From Phycicoccus sp. M110.8 (GTDB lineage: Bacteria > Actinomycetota > Actinomycetes > Actinomycetales > Dermatophilaceae), in contig NZ_JAWDIC010000004.1 of assembly GCF_032464895.1 (NCBI RefSeq), forward strand, positions 372,001-436,000: 64,000 bases of DNA, in the 5' to 3' direction. This document shows positions 34,230 through 42,906 of the stretch, piece after piece. Made by a program: the position numbers and the translations under genes. Position 1 is the first letter of the stretch. Every line of letters begins with the position of its first letter. The notes beneath the pieces were generated by a model. The model was not told where the DNA came from. It saw only the letters and a program-made list of their open reading frames with translations, and did not search any database.

Positions 34230-34655
34230 GTGGAGCAACGCGTCTCGCTGGTGACGCTCGGCGTCCGGGACCTCGGGCGCGCCCGCGCGTTCTACGAGGC
34301 GCTCGGTTGGCGCCGCGGCGACGACAACGACGACGTCGTGTTCTTCCAGTGCGGCGGCCTGGTGGTGGCCCTGTGGTCGCGGGCAGAGCTCGCGGCCGAC
34401 TCGACCGTCGAGGACGGCGGTGGCTGGGGCGGCGTGACGCTCGCGCTCAACCTCCGCTCCCCGCAGGAGGTGGACGACACCCTCGCCGAGGCTGCCGCCG
34501 CGGGCGGCACCATCGGGCGCGCGGGCGCAGAGACCTTCTGGGGTGGCTACTCGGGTGTGTTCGTCGACCCCGACGGGCACCCGTGGGAGGTCGCGCACAA
34601 CCCGTTCTGGACCGTCACCGACGACGGCCGGACCCTCCTGCGCCCCGAGGGCTGA
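34230..34655 (+). CDS. VOC (glyoxalase/bleomycin-resistance) family protein
   Basis: 141 residues. The vicinal-oxygen-chelate pattern is complete: VSLVTLGVRDLGRARAFYEALGW, DDVVFFQCGGLVVALW, LALNLRSPQEVDDTLAEAAAAGG and GYSGVFVDPDGHPWEVAHNP. The usual glyoxalase-I first-position His is replaced, so lyase activity is doubtful. GTG start, 37 bp after tmsB; it may be read through from that operon. Confidence 0.87.
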   Translation: MEQRVSLVTLGVRDLGRARAFYEALGWRRGDDNDDVVFFQCGGLVVALWSRAELAADSTVEDGGGWGGVTLALNLRSPQEVDDTLAEAAAAGGTIGRAGAETFWGGYSGVFVDPDGHPWEVAHNPFWTVTDDGRTLLRPEG

Positions 34656-34672
34656 CGCGCGGCCGGCCCGGG

Positions 34673-36001
34673 TCAGGCCGCCGCTGCGACGATCGCCGCG
34701 AGCTCGGCACGGGAGGGGCCCTCGTCGACAGGTGGCCGCCAACCGGTCGCCAGCAGTCGCCGCACGGGCTCCTGCAGGGGGTCCAGGCTTGCCGGGCCCT
34801 CTGCCATCGAGAGGTAGGGCAGGGCCGTCGCGCGCAGGTCGCGCAAGGGCCCGTCCACCGCTGCGAGGAGCACGTCGGACGACAGCCGTCCACCGAGGTC
34901 GACGTCGCGGCCGGACCACCGGTCCCGCGTCGAGCGGTCCATCGCCACGTGGTCCTCGACCCAGGGACGCATCGACGTCTCGCACCAGGCGTCGAACTGC
35001 TCGCCGAGCTCCACCGGGTCCTCGACACCGTCGTCGACGAGGGCGAGGAGCGCCCGCGCCTGCATCAGGCTGGTCGTGATGCCGCGCCCGAAGATGGGCG
35101 TGGTCGTGCAGACGCTGTCGCCGACGAACACGAGGCCCGGCAGGGCGAGACGGCCGTGGGGACCGCGCTGGCTGCGGTACCAGTTCACGAGGTTGCCGCC
35201 CGGCAGGACGGACGTGATCGGCCTGGACCGCTCAGGATCGGTCCAGGCTGCGAGTCCCGGGATCGCGGCCGCGGCGGCGTCGAACGCGCGGTCGTGGGCC
35301 AGGCCGACCAGCTCACGAGTGTGGGTGGGGCGGATGAGCAGGACCGAGAAGATGCCGTGCTCGTGGGTGAACAGCAGCACCTGGTACCCGTCCGGGTCCG
35401 CGGCCCAGACGATCGGGTTGAGCAGGGGGCCGGGCTCCGCACCCGGAAGGAGCTGGTACTGCCGGTCCACGTAGGCGATCCCGCAGCTTCCGCCGGTGGT
35501 CGGCGTCTCCCGCAGGTCGCGGGTGACCCGTCCCGACCGGCCGGAGGCGTCGAGGACGAGATCGCACGGGAGGGTCGCCCCGTCCACGACCAGGCCGGTC
35601 GCCCGACCGTCCGTGGTGACCACGCCGTCCACGTGGCCCCGCCTCACATCGAGCCCCGGCTCCCGCACGGCGACCGAGCGCAGCGCGCGCTCGAACGTCA
35701 TCCGGCGTGACTTGGTGCCGATGAGGACCGGCTCGGTGCTGTCGGAGGGCAGGGTCACCGGCTCGGCGCCCAGGCTCAGCCAGGCGGCATACGCCTCGGG
35801 CACCTCGGCGAGCAGGGCCGCCGTGACCGGCGGCCGGAAACCGTGCGCGTGGTGGAACTGCATGACGCCCCGTCGCGGCCAGGTGCCGTCCACGGCGGGT
35901 CCGGGGTCGCGATCAACGGCGGTGACGCGGTGGCCCCGCCGGGCGAGTGCGACGCCCAGGAAGAGGCCGGTCGGCCCGGCGCCGATGATGCCGACGTCCA
36001 C
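34673..36001 (-). CDS. FAD-dependent monooxygenase / halogenase-like
   Basis: 442 residues from the GTG at 36001. The FAD ADP-binding loop GIIGAGPTGLFLGVALARRGH opens the protein, LVLDASGRSGRVTRDL is the middle motif, and VFVGDSVCTTTPIFGRGIT carries the second FAD motif. A longer reading to 36328 would overlap the neighbouring gene on the same strand and is rejected. The start has no strong ribosome-binding site. It resembles PHBH-fold monooxygenases and geranylgeranyl-reductase-like proteins; no substrate can be given. It is convergent with the VOC gene (17 bp between stops). Confidence 0.78.
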   Translation of the reverse strand: MDVGIIGAGPTGLFLGVALARRGHRVTAVDRDPGPAVDGTWPRRGVMQFHHAHGFRPPVTAALLAEVPEAYAAWLSLGAEPVTLPSDSTEPVLIGTKSRRMTFERALRSVAVREPGLDVRRGHVDGVVTTDGRATGLVVDGATLPCDLVLDASGRSGRVTRDLRETPTTGGSCGIAYVDRQYQLLPGAEPGPLLNPIVWAADPDGYQVLLFTHEHGIFSVLLIRPTHTRELVGLAHDRAFDAAAAAIPGLAAWTDPERSRPITSVLPGGNLVNWYRSQRGPHGRLALPGLVFVGDSVCTTTPIFGRGITTSLMQARALLALVDDGVEDPVELGEQFDAWCETSMRPWVEDHVAMDRSTRDRWSGRDVDLGGRLSSDVLLAAVDGPLRDLRATALPYLSMAEGPASLDPLQEPVRRLLATGWRPPVDEGPSRAELAAIVAAAA

Positions 36002-36123
36002 CGCCCAAGGATGGACCTGCGACGAGCTGGCTGCCTCCCGCAGGCGGACGAGTCCCGGGGTGGACCTGCGCAGGATCCGTGTCGTCGGGCCCCGGCAGGC
36101 CCCGAGCGGTCCCTGTCCGCCGG

Positions 36124-38037
36124 TCAGGCTGTCTGTGTCAGCTCGGTGGCCAGCCAGGTCCCGGGGATGCCGAACGCGTCGACGAGGGTCTGGGCGTGCG
36201 GCCGCAGCTGGGCGCAGAGGTCGTTGACCGCGGCCGTGACCTGCTTGCTGCGGGCCGGGGTGATCCGGCCGTGCTCGAGGTACCAGCCCTTGTCCGCCTC
36301 GATCATCGACAGCGCGTAGAGGTCGCACACCGAGCCGAGCATGGAGGCAGCGGCGGTGTCCTCGCAGCCGTCGATGGCGGCGACGAACGACTCCAGCACC
36401 AGCCGGTCGACGTGCGCCCGTGCCGCCTCCACGACGTGGTCCTGGCAGTCGTTGAAGACGGCGAACAGGTCCGCACCGGGCTTGCCGGCCTTGCGCAGCC
36501 GCAGCGCCAGGGTCTCCAGCAGGTGGCGCTCACGGTCCTCGACGAGGGCGAGCTGCCAGCCGCGGTCGGTCGGGCCGTTCTCGCTGTCGCGCCCCGGTGC
36601 GGCTGCCACCAGGCGCTGGACCAGCCCACGCGCGGCGGTCCGCTCGAGGACGACGCCGGCGAACTGGCGTGCCCCGAACCGGACCATGCCGAGGGTGTCG
36701 AGGTCGCCGAACGCGTCGCGGTAGTCGGTGAGCAGTCCCTTGGCGACGAGCTGCAGCAGGACCGTGTTGTCGCCCTCGAAGGTCGTGAACACGTCCGTGT
36801 CCGCCTTGAGGGCCGGAAGCCGGTTGACGGCGAGGTAGCCCGCGCCGCCGCACGCCTCGCGGCAGGCCTGGATGGTGGCGGTGGCGTGCGCCGTCGAGAC
36901 GGCCTTGAGCCCGGCGGCGCGCGCCTCGAGCTGGCGCTGGTCGTGCTCATCCACGGCCTCGCCCGCGGTCTGCACGTCGTGCATGAACGACACGAGCTGG
37001 TTCTGGGCCAGCTGCAGTGCGTAGGACTTCGCCAGCGCCGGCAGCAGCTTGCGCTGGTGCGTCCGGTAGTCCAGCAGCAGGACCTCCTCCTGCGTCTGCG
37101 GCGGGCCGAACTGGCGCCGGTGCCCGGCATACGTCACGGCGAGGGCCAGGGCCGTGCGGGTGGCGGCGCCCGCCGCACCGGCGACGCTGATGCGGCCGCG
37201 CACGAGGGTGCCGAGCATCGTGAAGAAGCGGCGAGTCGGGTTGGTGATGGGGGAGGAGTAGGTGCCGTGCTCGTCGATGTCGCCGTAGCGGTCGAGCAGG
37301 TTGGTCCGGGGCACGCGCACGTGGTCGAACGTGAGCCGCCCGTTGTCGACGCCGGGCAGGCCCGCCTTGGCGCCGCAGTCGCCGATCGTGACCCCCGGCA
37401 TCGGCGCACCCGACTCGTCGCGGATCGGCACGAGCACGCAGTGCACCCCGTGGGTCTGCTCGCCGGTGACCAGCTGCGCGAAGACCGCGGCCATGCGGCC
37501 GTCCCGCGCCGCCCCGCCGATGTAGTCCTTGCGCGCCGCCGGGCTGGGCGTGTGCACGACGAGCTCGTCGGTGTCGGGGTCGTAGGTCGCCGTCGTCCCG
37601 AGCGACTGCACGTCCGAACCGTGGCCCGTCTCCGTCATCGCGAAGCAGCCGGGCAGGGTGCCGTCGATGATCGAGGGCAGGTATGCCGCGTGGTGCCGCT
37701 CGGTGCCGAGGTTCGCCACCGCGCCACCGAACAGGCCCCAGTGGACGCCGGCCTTCACCATCGTCGACAGGTCGGCGTGGCCGAGCATCTCGAACGCGGT
37801 GACCGAGCCGCCCAGGTCGCCGTTGCCCCCGGCCTCCTTGGGGAAGCCGCGGGCGGGGTGACCGGTCGCCGCGATGTGCTGCACCTGCTCGGCGACCCGG
37901 GCGCGGTACTGCTCCATCGTGAGCTCCTCGCGCGGCGGGGCGAACCGCTCGGGGTCGGGGTCGTCGCGCAGCTCCTGCTTGATCGCTGCCCACCGCCCGT
38001 CGAGGACGCGGCGCAGCTCGGTCGTGAGGTCGGTCAT
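36124..38037 (-). CDS. Acyl-CoA oxidase / dehydrogenase
   Basis: 637 residues, the size of peroxisomal-type acyl-CoA oxidases. GCFAMTETGHGSDVQSLGTTATYD is the FAD-binding TET/GxGS segment; VRGRISVAGAAGAATRTALALAV, REACGGAGYLAVNRL and FTTFEGDNTVLLQLVAKGLL follow, the last with the catalytic-region glutamate. It catalyses the first alpha-beta oxidation of acyl-CoA. The ATG overlaps the TetR gene stop (ATGA at 38034-38037), so regulator and enzyme are one unit, divergent from the thiolase operon. Confidence 0.92.
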   Translation of the reverse strand: MTDLTTELRRVLDGRWAAIKQELRDDPDPERFAPPREELTMEQYRARVAEQVQHIAATGHPARGFPKEAGGNGDLGGSVTAFEMLGHADLSTMVKAGVHWGLFGGAVANLGTERHHAAYLPSIIDGTLPGCFAMTETGHGSDVQSLGTTATYDPDTDELVVHTPSPAARKDYIGGAARDGRMAAVFAQLVTGEQTHGVHCVLVPIRDESGAPMPGVTIGDCGAKAGLPGVDNGRLTFDHVRVPRTNLLDRYGDIDEHGTYSSPITNPTRRFFTMLGTLVRGRISVAGAAGAATRTALALAVTYAGHRRQFGPPQTQEEVLLLDYRTHQRKLLPALAKSYALQLAQNQLVSFMHDVQTAGEAVDEHDQRQLEARAAGLKAVSTAHATATIQACREACGGAGYLAVNRLPALKADTDVFTTFEGDNTVLLQLVAKGLLTDYRDAFGDLDTLGMVRFGARQFAGVVLERTAARGLVQRLVAAAPGRDSENGPTDRGWQLALVEDRERHLLETLALRLRKAGKPGADLFAVFNDCQDHVVEAARAHVDRLVLESFVAAIDGCEDTAAASMLGSVCDLYALSMIEADKGWYLEHGRITPARSKQVTAAVNDLCAQLRPHAQTLVDAFGIPGTWLATELTQTA

Positions 38038-38696
38038 CGTGGCTCCTGCGAGGTCCAGGCGGACGCCAGTCCGCTCCAGGCGAGGTCGGTCAGGTGGTCG
38101 GTGAGCTCGTCCCGCGGCATCGACCCCGGGCTCGTCAGCCACTGGTCGGCCGCAGCCCTGACCATGCCGACGAGCCCGGCGGCCCACACCGCCGCCGCCC
38201 GGTCGTCGCGACCGGCGGCCCGCAGCGCCCCGGCGACCACGGTCGCCAGCCGGGCGGCGATGTGGCTGGTCACGGGGCCGGCCGGGTCGCCGCCCGCGGG
38301 GACGTCGAGCAGGGGAGCGGTGACGACGAAGCGGTAGACCTCAGGGTCGCGCTCGACGAGCCGCAGGTAGGAGTCGATCGCGGCGGCGATGAGAGCCCGC
38401 GGCGAGGCCTCGACGTCGGCCAGGTCCTCGCCGCTCGAGGCGCCGAGGACTCGCTCGAGGTCGCGAAGGATCAGGGCGTCGACGCTCTCGCACACCGCGG
38501 CGTACAGGCCCTGGCGGTCGGTGAAGTGGCGGTAGACGACGGTCTTGGACGTGCCGGCCGTGGCGGCGATCTCGTCCATGCCCACCCCCGCGCCGTGCGC
38601 CCGGATCGCCCTCAGCGTCGCCTCGACGAGCTCACGCCGGCGAGCGGCGCGGTGGGCGTCCCAGCGGGTGCTGCGGCCGTCCGTGGAGGTGCTCAT
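38034..38696 (-). CDS. TetR-family transcriptional regulator of fatty-acid genes
   Basis: 220 residues. The N-terminal helix-turn-helix is MDEIAATAGTSKTVVYRHFTDRQGLYAAV, the TetR signature; the rest is a ligand-binding helical domain. It is co-translated with the acyl-CoA oxidase and starts 11 bp from a perfect 11-bp inverted repeat (38707-38733), so it probably represses both its own unit and the divergent fadA–fabG–htdX unit, released by an acyl-CoA. The ligand is inferred from neighbours. Confidence 0.9.
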   Translation of the reverse strand: MSTSTDGRSTRWDAHRAARRRELVEATLRAIRAHGAGVGMDEIAATAGTSKTVVYRHFTDRQGLYAAVCESVDALILRDLERVLGASSGEDLADVEASPRALIAAAIDSYLRLVERDPEVYRFVVTAPLLDVPAGGDPAGPVTSHIAARLATVVAGALRAAGRDDRAAAVWAAGLVGMVRAAADQWLTSPGSMPRDELTDHLTDLAWSGLASAWTSQEPR

Positions 38697-38706
38697 TCCG
38701 GGAACG

Positions 38707-38733
38707 GTAGCAGGTACTGCGCGTACCTGCTAC
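38707..38733. promoter_or_regulatory. TetR operator in the divergent fatty-acid promoter
   Basis: GTAGCAGGTAC (38707-38717), a 5-nt spacer and GTACCTGCTAC (38723-38733) form a perfect 11+11 inverted repeat between the TetR gene and the thiolase gene. Confidence 0.8.
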
Positions 38734-38742
38734 TGTCGGTAT

Positions 38743-38752
38743 CAGTTAACTG
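38743..38752. promoter_or_regulatory. Second palindrome in the same divergent promoter
   Basis: CAGTTAACTG is a perfect 10-bp AT-centred palindrome 9 bp from the 11-bp operator. It may be part of the promoter or a second regulator site. Confidence 0.4.
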
Positions 38753-38794
38753 GCGCCGGTCCCGGCGCCGCTCGCCGACCTCCGAGGAGTACCC

Positions 38795-40087
38795 GTGGCC
38801 GCCTCCAGCAGCCCGCGCCGCGCCGCCGTCATCGGCGGTAACCGCATCCCGTTCGCCCGTGCCAACGGTGCCTACGCGCGTGCCTCGAACCAGGACATGC
38901 TCACCGCCGCCCTCGAGGGGCTCGTCGCCCGGCACGGCCTGGCGGGGGAGCAGGTGGGCGAGGTGGCGGCGGGCGCCGTGCTCAAGCACAGCCGCGACTT
39001 CAACCTCACCCGCGAGTCGGTGCTGGGCTCGAGCCTCGCTCCGACCACCCCGGCCTACGACGTGCAGCAGGCGTGCGGCACCGGCCTCGAGGCGGCGATC
39101 CTGGTCGCCAACAAGGTCGCCCTCGGGCAGGTGGACTCGGGCATCGCCGGCGGCACGGACACCGCGTCCGACGCCCCGATCGCCGTCAGCGAGGGCCTGC
39201 GCCAGACGCTCCTGGCAGCCAACCGGGCCAAGACCCCCGCGCAGCGGGCCAAGGCCCTGGCCGGCCTGCGCCCCGGGCACCTCGTGCCGGCGATCCCGCA
39301 GAACGTCGAGCCCCGCACCGGGCTGTCGATGGGCGAGCACATGGCCCAGACGGCGGCGCAGTGGGGCATCACCCGCGAGGCCCAGGACGAGCTCGCCGCG
39401 GCCTCGCACCGCAACCTCGCCGCGGCGTACGAGCGCGGGTTCTTCGACGACCTGATGACCCCGTTCCACGGGCTCACCCGCGACCAGAACCTGAGGGCCG
39501 ACTCCACGGTGGAGAAGCTCGCGGGCCTCAAGCCGGTCTTCGGCAAGGGCCCCGAGGCCACCATGACGGCGGGCAACTCGACGCCGCTGACCGACGGCGC
39601 CTCCGTGGTCCTGCTGGGCAGCGACGAGTGGGCTGCCGAGCGCGGGCTGCCGGTCCTGGCCCACGTCGTCGACGCGCAGACCGCCGCGGTCGACTACGTC
39701 ACGGGCCACGAGGGCCTGCTCATGGCACCGGCCTACTCGCTCCCCACGCTGCTCGCCCGCCAGGGCATGAAGCTCCAGGACTTCGACCTCGTCGAGATCC
39801 ACGAGGCGTTCGCCGCGACCGTCCTGGCCACGCTGGCGGCGTGGGAGAGCGAGCAGTTCTGCCGCGAGCGGCTCGGCCTCGACGCACCGATCGGCGAGCT
39901 CGACCGGTCGCGCCTCAACGTCAACGGCTCGTCCCTCGCGGCCGGCCACCCGTTCGCGGCCACCGGCGGCCGCATCGTCGCCTCGCTCGCGAAGGCGTTG
40001 CACGAGAAGGGTTCCGGCGCACGCGGCCTGATCTCGATCTGTGCCGCGGGCGGCCAGGGCGTCATGGCGATCCTCGAGGCGGCCTGA
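38795..40087 (+). CDS. fadA: Acetyl-CoA C-acyltransferase (thiolase, FadA2/FadI type)
   Basis: 430 residues. The nucleophile Cys94 is in YDVQQACGTGLEA; IHEAFAATV, GHPFAATGGR and ISICAAGGQG complete the thiolase triad. It cleaves 3-ketoacyl-CoA or condenses acetyl-CoA. The GTG at 38795 has GAGGAG upstream. The following genes match M. tuberculosis fabG4 and htdX, whose neighbours include fadA2, so gene order supports FadA2-type function. Divergent from the TetR–acyl-CoA oxidase unit across a shared operator. Confidence 0.92.
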   Translation: MAASSSPRRAAVIGGNRIPFARANGAYARASNQDMLTAALEGLVARHGLAGEQVGEVAAGAVLKHSRDFNLTRESVLGSSLAPTTPAYDVQQACGTGLEAAILVANKVALGQVDSGIAGGTDTASDAPIAVSEGLRQTLLAANRAKTPAQRAKALAGLRPGHLVPAIPQNVEPRTGLSMGEHMAQTAAQWGITREAQDELAAASHRNLAAAYERGFFDDLMTPFHGLTRDQNLRADSTVEKLAGLKPVFGKGPEATMTAGNSTPLTDGASVVLLGSDEWAAERGLPVLAHVVDAQTAAVDYVTGHEGLLMAPAYSLPTLLARQGMKLQDFDLVEIHEAFAATVLATLAAWESEQFCRERLGLDAPIGELDRSRLNVNGSSLAAGHPFAATGGRIVASLAKALHEKGSGARGLISICAAGGQGVMAILEAA

Positions 40088-40166
40088 TCATGTCGGGAGT
40101 CGACGACGGCGCGAGGACACGAGCGAGGTACGAGCGAGGCCCGCAGCGACGAGGAGATGACCAGTC

Positions 40167-41510
40167 ATGACAGGTGCGTACACGGGGTTCGTGCAGAACC
40201 CGATCGGGAGGAAGCTCGCCGCCCAGCTCGGGCTGCCGCGCCCGGTGCGCCTGCGCCGGTATGCCGTGGACGCGCCGCTCGTGGACGGCCCCGTCCTCGT
40301 CGGCGGCCTCGGCGAGGCGCCGGTCGCGGCCCGCGTGCGGTCGCTGCTCGAGGCCGAGGGCGTCGAGGCGGTCGAAGAGGTGGCCCCGGGCCGCCGCGTG
40401 GGCGCGGTCGTCGCGGACCTCACCGCCGTCGAGGACCCCGCCGACCTCGAGTCGCTGCGCGCGCTGGTCGCCCCGGCACTCAAGGGACTCCAGCCCAGTG
40501 GTCGCGTGGTCGTCGTGGGGCGGGACCCGGAGGAGGCCAAGGGCTTCGCCCAGGCCGCTGCCCGCCGTGCCCTCGAGGGCATCACGCGTTCGATCGGCAA
40601 GGAGCTGCGGGCGGGTGCCACCGCGAACCTCGTCCTCGTGGCCGACGACGCCGACGCCAACACCGACGCGACTGTCCGCTTCCTTCTGTCCGGCCGCTCG
40701 GCATACGTCGACGGTCAGGTGGTCCGCGTCGGCGCGGGCGACCCGACGGAACCCGCGGACTGGCGAGCCCCGCTGGCGGGGAAGGTCGCCGTCGTCACCG
40801 GCGCCGCCCGCGGGATCGGGGCGTCCATCGCCGACGTCCTGGCCCGCGACGGCGCCACGGTGGTCTGCGTCGACGTGCCGGCCGCCGGTGACGCGCTGGC
40901 CCGCACCGCCAACCGGGTGGGTGGCACCGCCCTGCAGGTCGACGTGACGGGCGAGGACGCCGGTCGTCGCATCCTCGACCACGCGACCAGCCGCCACGGC
41001 GGCGTCGACATCGTCGTGCACAACGCGGGCATCACGAGGGACAAGCTGCTGGCCAACATGGACGAGTCGCGCTGGGCCTCCGTCCTCGACGTCAACCTCG
41101 GCTCGATCCTGCGCATGAACGAGGTCCTGCTCGGCGACGACGGCGTCCGCAGCGGCGGCCACGTCGTGCTCGTGTCCTCGATCGCCGGGATCGCCGGCAA
41201 CCGCGGCCAGACCAACTACGCCGCGTCGAAGGCCGGTGTGATCGGCCTCGTCGACGCGCTGGCCGCGGACGACGGCCTGCGCGGCCGCGGCATCACCGTG
41301 AACGCGGTCGCCCCGGGCTTCATCGAGACCGAGATGACGGCGAAGGTGCCGTTCGCGACCCGTGAGGTGGGCCGGCTGCTCAACTCGCTCAGCCAGGGCG
41401 GTCTGCCCGTCGACGTCGCCGAGACGATCGCGTGGTTCAGCCAGGACGCCAACGCCGGTGTCACGGGGAACGTGGTCCGCGTCTGCGGCCAGAGCCTCCT
41501 GGGGGCGTGA
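40167..41510 (+). CDS. fabG4: High-molecular-weight 3-oxoacyl reductase (FabG4-like)
   Basis: 447 residues, far longer than ordinary FabG (about 245). An N-terminal flavodoxin-like extension (1-205, with RRALEGITRSIGKELRAGATANLV) precedes an SDR domain with VTGAARGIG, HNAGITRDKLL, SSIAGIAGNRGQTNYAASKAG and NAVAPGFIETEMT. This architecture matches FabG4 (Rv0242c), which reduces 3-ketoacyl-CoA with NADH. The ATG at 40167 has GAGGAG ten bases upstream. It lies 79 bp after the thiolase and 1 bp before the MaoC-type gene. Confidence 0.92.
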   Translation: MTGAYTGFVQNPIGRKLAAQLGLPRPVRLRRYAVDAPLVDGPVLVGGLGEAPVAARVRSLLEAEGVEAVEEVAPGRRVGAVVADLTAVEDPADLESLRALVAPALKGLQPSGRVVVVGRDPEEAKGFAQAAARRALEGITRSIGKELRAGATANLVLVADDADANTDATVRFLLSGRSAYVDGQVVRVGAGDPTEPADWRAPLAGKVAVVTGAARGIGASIADVLARDGATVVCVDVPAAGDALARTANRVGGTALQVDVTGEDAGRRILDHATSRHGGVDIVVHNAGITRDKLLANMDESRWASVLDVNLGSILRMNEVLLGDDGVRSGGHVVLVSSIAGIAGNRGQTNYAASKAGVIGLVDALAADDGLRGRGITVNAVAPGFIETEMTAKVPFATREVGRLLNSLSQGGLPVDVAETIAWFSQDANAGVTGNVVRVCGQSLLGA

Positions 41511-41511
41511 C

Positions 41512-42381
41512 GTGGCCGACGTGGTCCTGCGCGAGTCACCCTCCCTCGCACCGCTGTTCGTCAAGGCGGCCCTTACGACTCGCGGGCGCGGGGGAGACCT
41601 CCCGTCGACGGTGCTGCGCCGGGAGGGCATCACCGTCGACCGGGACCGCCTGCTGGCGTACCAGCGGGTGTGCGGGTTCGGCGGGTCCGACGACCTGCCG
41701 CACACCTACCCGCACGTGCTGGGCTTCCCGCTGCAGGTGGCCCTCATGGCCGATCGTGGGTTCCCGCTGGCGCTGCCCGGGCTGGTCCACCTCGAGAACA
41801 CCATCACCGTGCACCGACGGCTCACCGCCGACGACCGGCTCGACGTCGCCGTGCGGGCCGAGGACCTCCGGCCGCACGCCAAGGGGCGCCTCGTCGACCT
41901 GGTGACCGAGGTCGACGTGGCCGGCGAGCGCGCCTGGGAGGGCCGCAGCACGTACCTGCGCCGCGGAAGTGGTGGCGGACCGGCCGGGCCGGAGCCGGAG
42001 CCGGCCCCCGAGCTGCCCGACCGCGCGCCGGCTGCGGTGCTGCGCGTGCCCGAGGGGCAGGGTCGGGCGTATGCCGCCGTGTCCGGCGACGTCAACCCGA
42101 TCCACCTGCACCCGCTGACGGCTCGTGCCATGGGGTTCCCGCGGGCCATCGCCCACGGCATGTGGACCGCTGCCCGCACGCTCGCCGCGCTCGGTCCCGG
42201 TGTCAACGGCCCCGGCACGGCGGGGCCGGGCACGTCGCACGTGTGGTTCGCCAAGCCGGTGCTGCTGCCGAGCACCGTCGAGCTCCTCGTCGACGACCGC
42301 TCGGACCCGGTCGTGGCCGGCCTGCGCTCGGCGAAGGACCCCGCCGTCCGTCACCTCACCCTGACCTTCGCCCGCTCCTGA
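41512..42381 (+). CDS. MaoC-like double-hotdog enoyl/3-hydroxyacyl dehydratase (HtdX-like)
   Basis: 289 residues. A degenerate first hotdog domain (PHTYPHVLGFPLQVALMADRGFP) precedes a MaoC hydratase-2 motif, YAAVSGDVNPIHLHPLTARAMGFPRAIAHGMW, holding the Asp/His catalytic dyad. It corresponds to HtdX (Rv0241c), which follows fabG4 in mycobacteria and dehydrates (3R)-hydroxyacyl thioesters. The GTG at 41512 starts one base after the fabG4 stop. With the thiolase and FabG4 it completes a set for chain shortening or elongation of acyl-CoA. Confidence 0.88.
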   Translation: MADVVLRESPSLAPLFVKAALTTRGRGGDLPSTVLRREGITVDRDRLLAYQRVCGFGGSDDLPHTYPHVLGFPLQVALMADRGFPLALPGLVHLENTITVHRRLTADDRLDVAVRAEDLRPHAKGRLVDLVTEVDVAGERAWEGRSTYLRRGSGGGPAGPEPEPAPELPDRAPAAVLRVPEGQGRAYAAVSGDVNPIHLHPLTARAMGFPRAIAHGMWTAARTLAALGPGVNGPGTAGPGTSHVWFAKPVLLPSTVELLVDDRSDPVVAGLRSAKDPAVRHLTLTFARS

Positions 42382-42408
42382 CCTTCAGGGGGCAGGCCAG
42401 GTGCCGCG

Positions 42409-42906
42409 TCAGAGGCGCTTGGCGTAGTAGCGCGACAGCTCGGAGTCGGCGTAGTGCCCGAAGGCCACGGTGGGCGTGTAGCCGCTGGCCTCGTAGAGCG
42501 CGATCGCCTCGGGCTGCATCGTGCCGGTCTCCAGGACGAGCAGCTCGGCACCCGCACCGCGGGCCGTGCGCTCCAGGGCGCCCAGGACGCGCCGGGCGTG
42601 GCCCTGTCGGCGAGCCGAGTCCGCGACGTACATCCGCTTGACCTCGGCGCTGCGCCCGCCGACCACGTCGTCGAGCTCGGGTCGCATCCGCCAGCCGCCC
42701 ATGGCCACGGGTTCGCCCTCGAGCGTGCCCAGCAGGAAGCACCCCTGGGGCGGGTCGAACTCGCGTGCGTCGACCGGGGAGTCGTCCGGACCGCCGTAGA
42801 TGACGACGTAGTGCGCCTGGACCTCCTGCACCAGGCGCTGCACCCGGGGGTCGAGGAAGTCGACCCGGTCCAGCCGCAGCTCGGCCGACGTGGTTCCCGG
42901 CGGCAT
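42409..42906 (-). CDS. GNAT-family N-acetyltransferase
   Basis: 165 residues. Acetyl-CoA motif A is seen in VKRMYVADSARRQGHARRVLGALERTA, with ETGTMQPEAIALYEASGY before the C-terminal Tyr-rich tail. The start (ATG at 42906) overlaps the stop of the upstream NAD(P)-binding gene by one base. The substrate is unknown. Its stop is 28 bp from the convergent htdX-like stop. Confidence 0.87.
   Translation of the reverse strand: MPPGTTSAELRLDRVDFLDPRVQRLVQEVQAHYVVIYGGPDDSPVDAREFDPPQGCFLLGTLEGEPVAMGGWRMRPELDDVVGGRSAEVKRMYVADSARRQGHARRVLGALERTARGAGAELLVLETGTMQPEAIALYEASGYTPTVAFGHYADSELSRYYAKRL

Noticed and set aside
40090-40170. A 26-codon ORF between fadA and fabG4 (MSGVDDGART...)
   Set aside because: No ribosome-binding site, Arg-rich composition from the repeat, and it runs into fabG4 in another frame.
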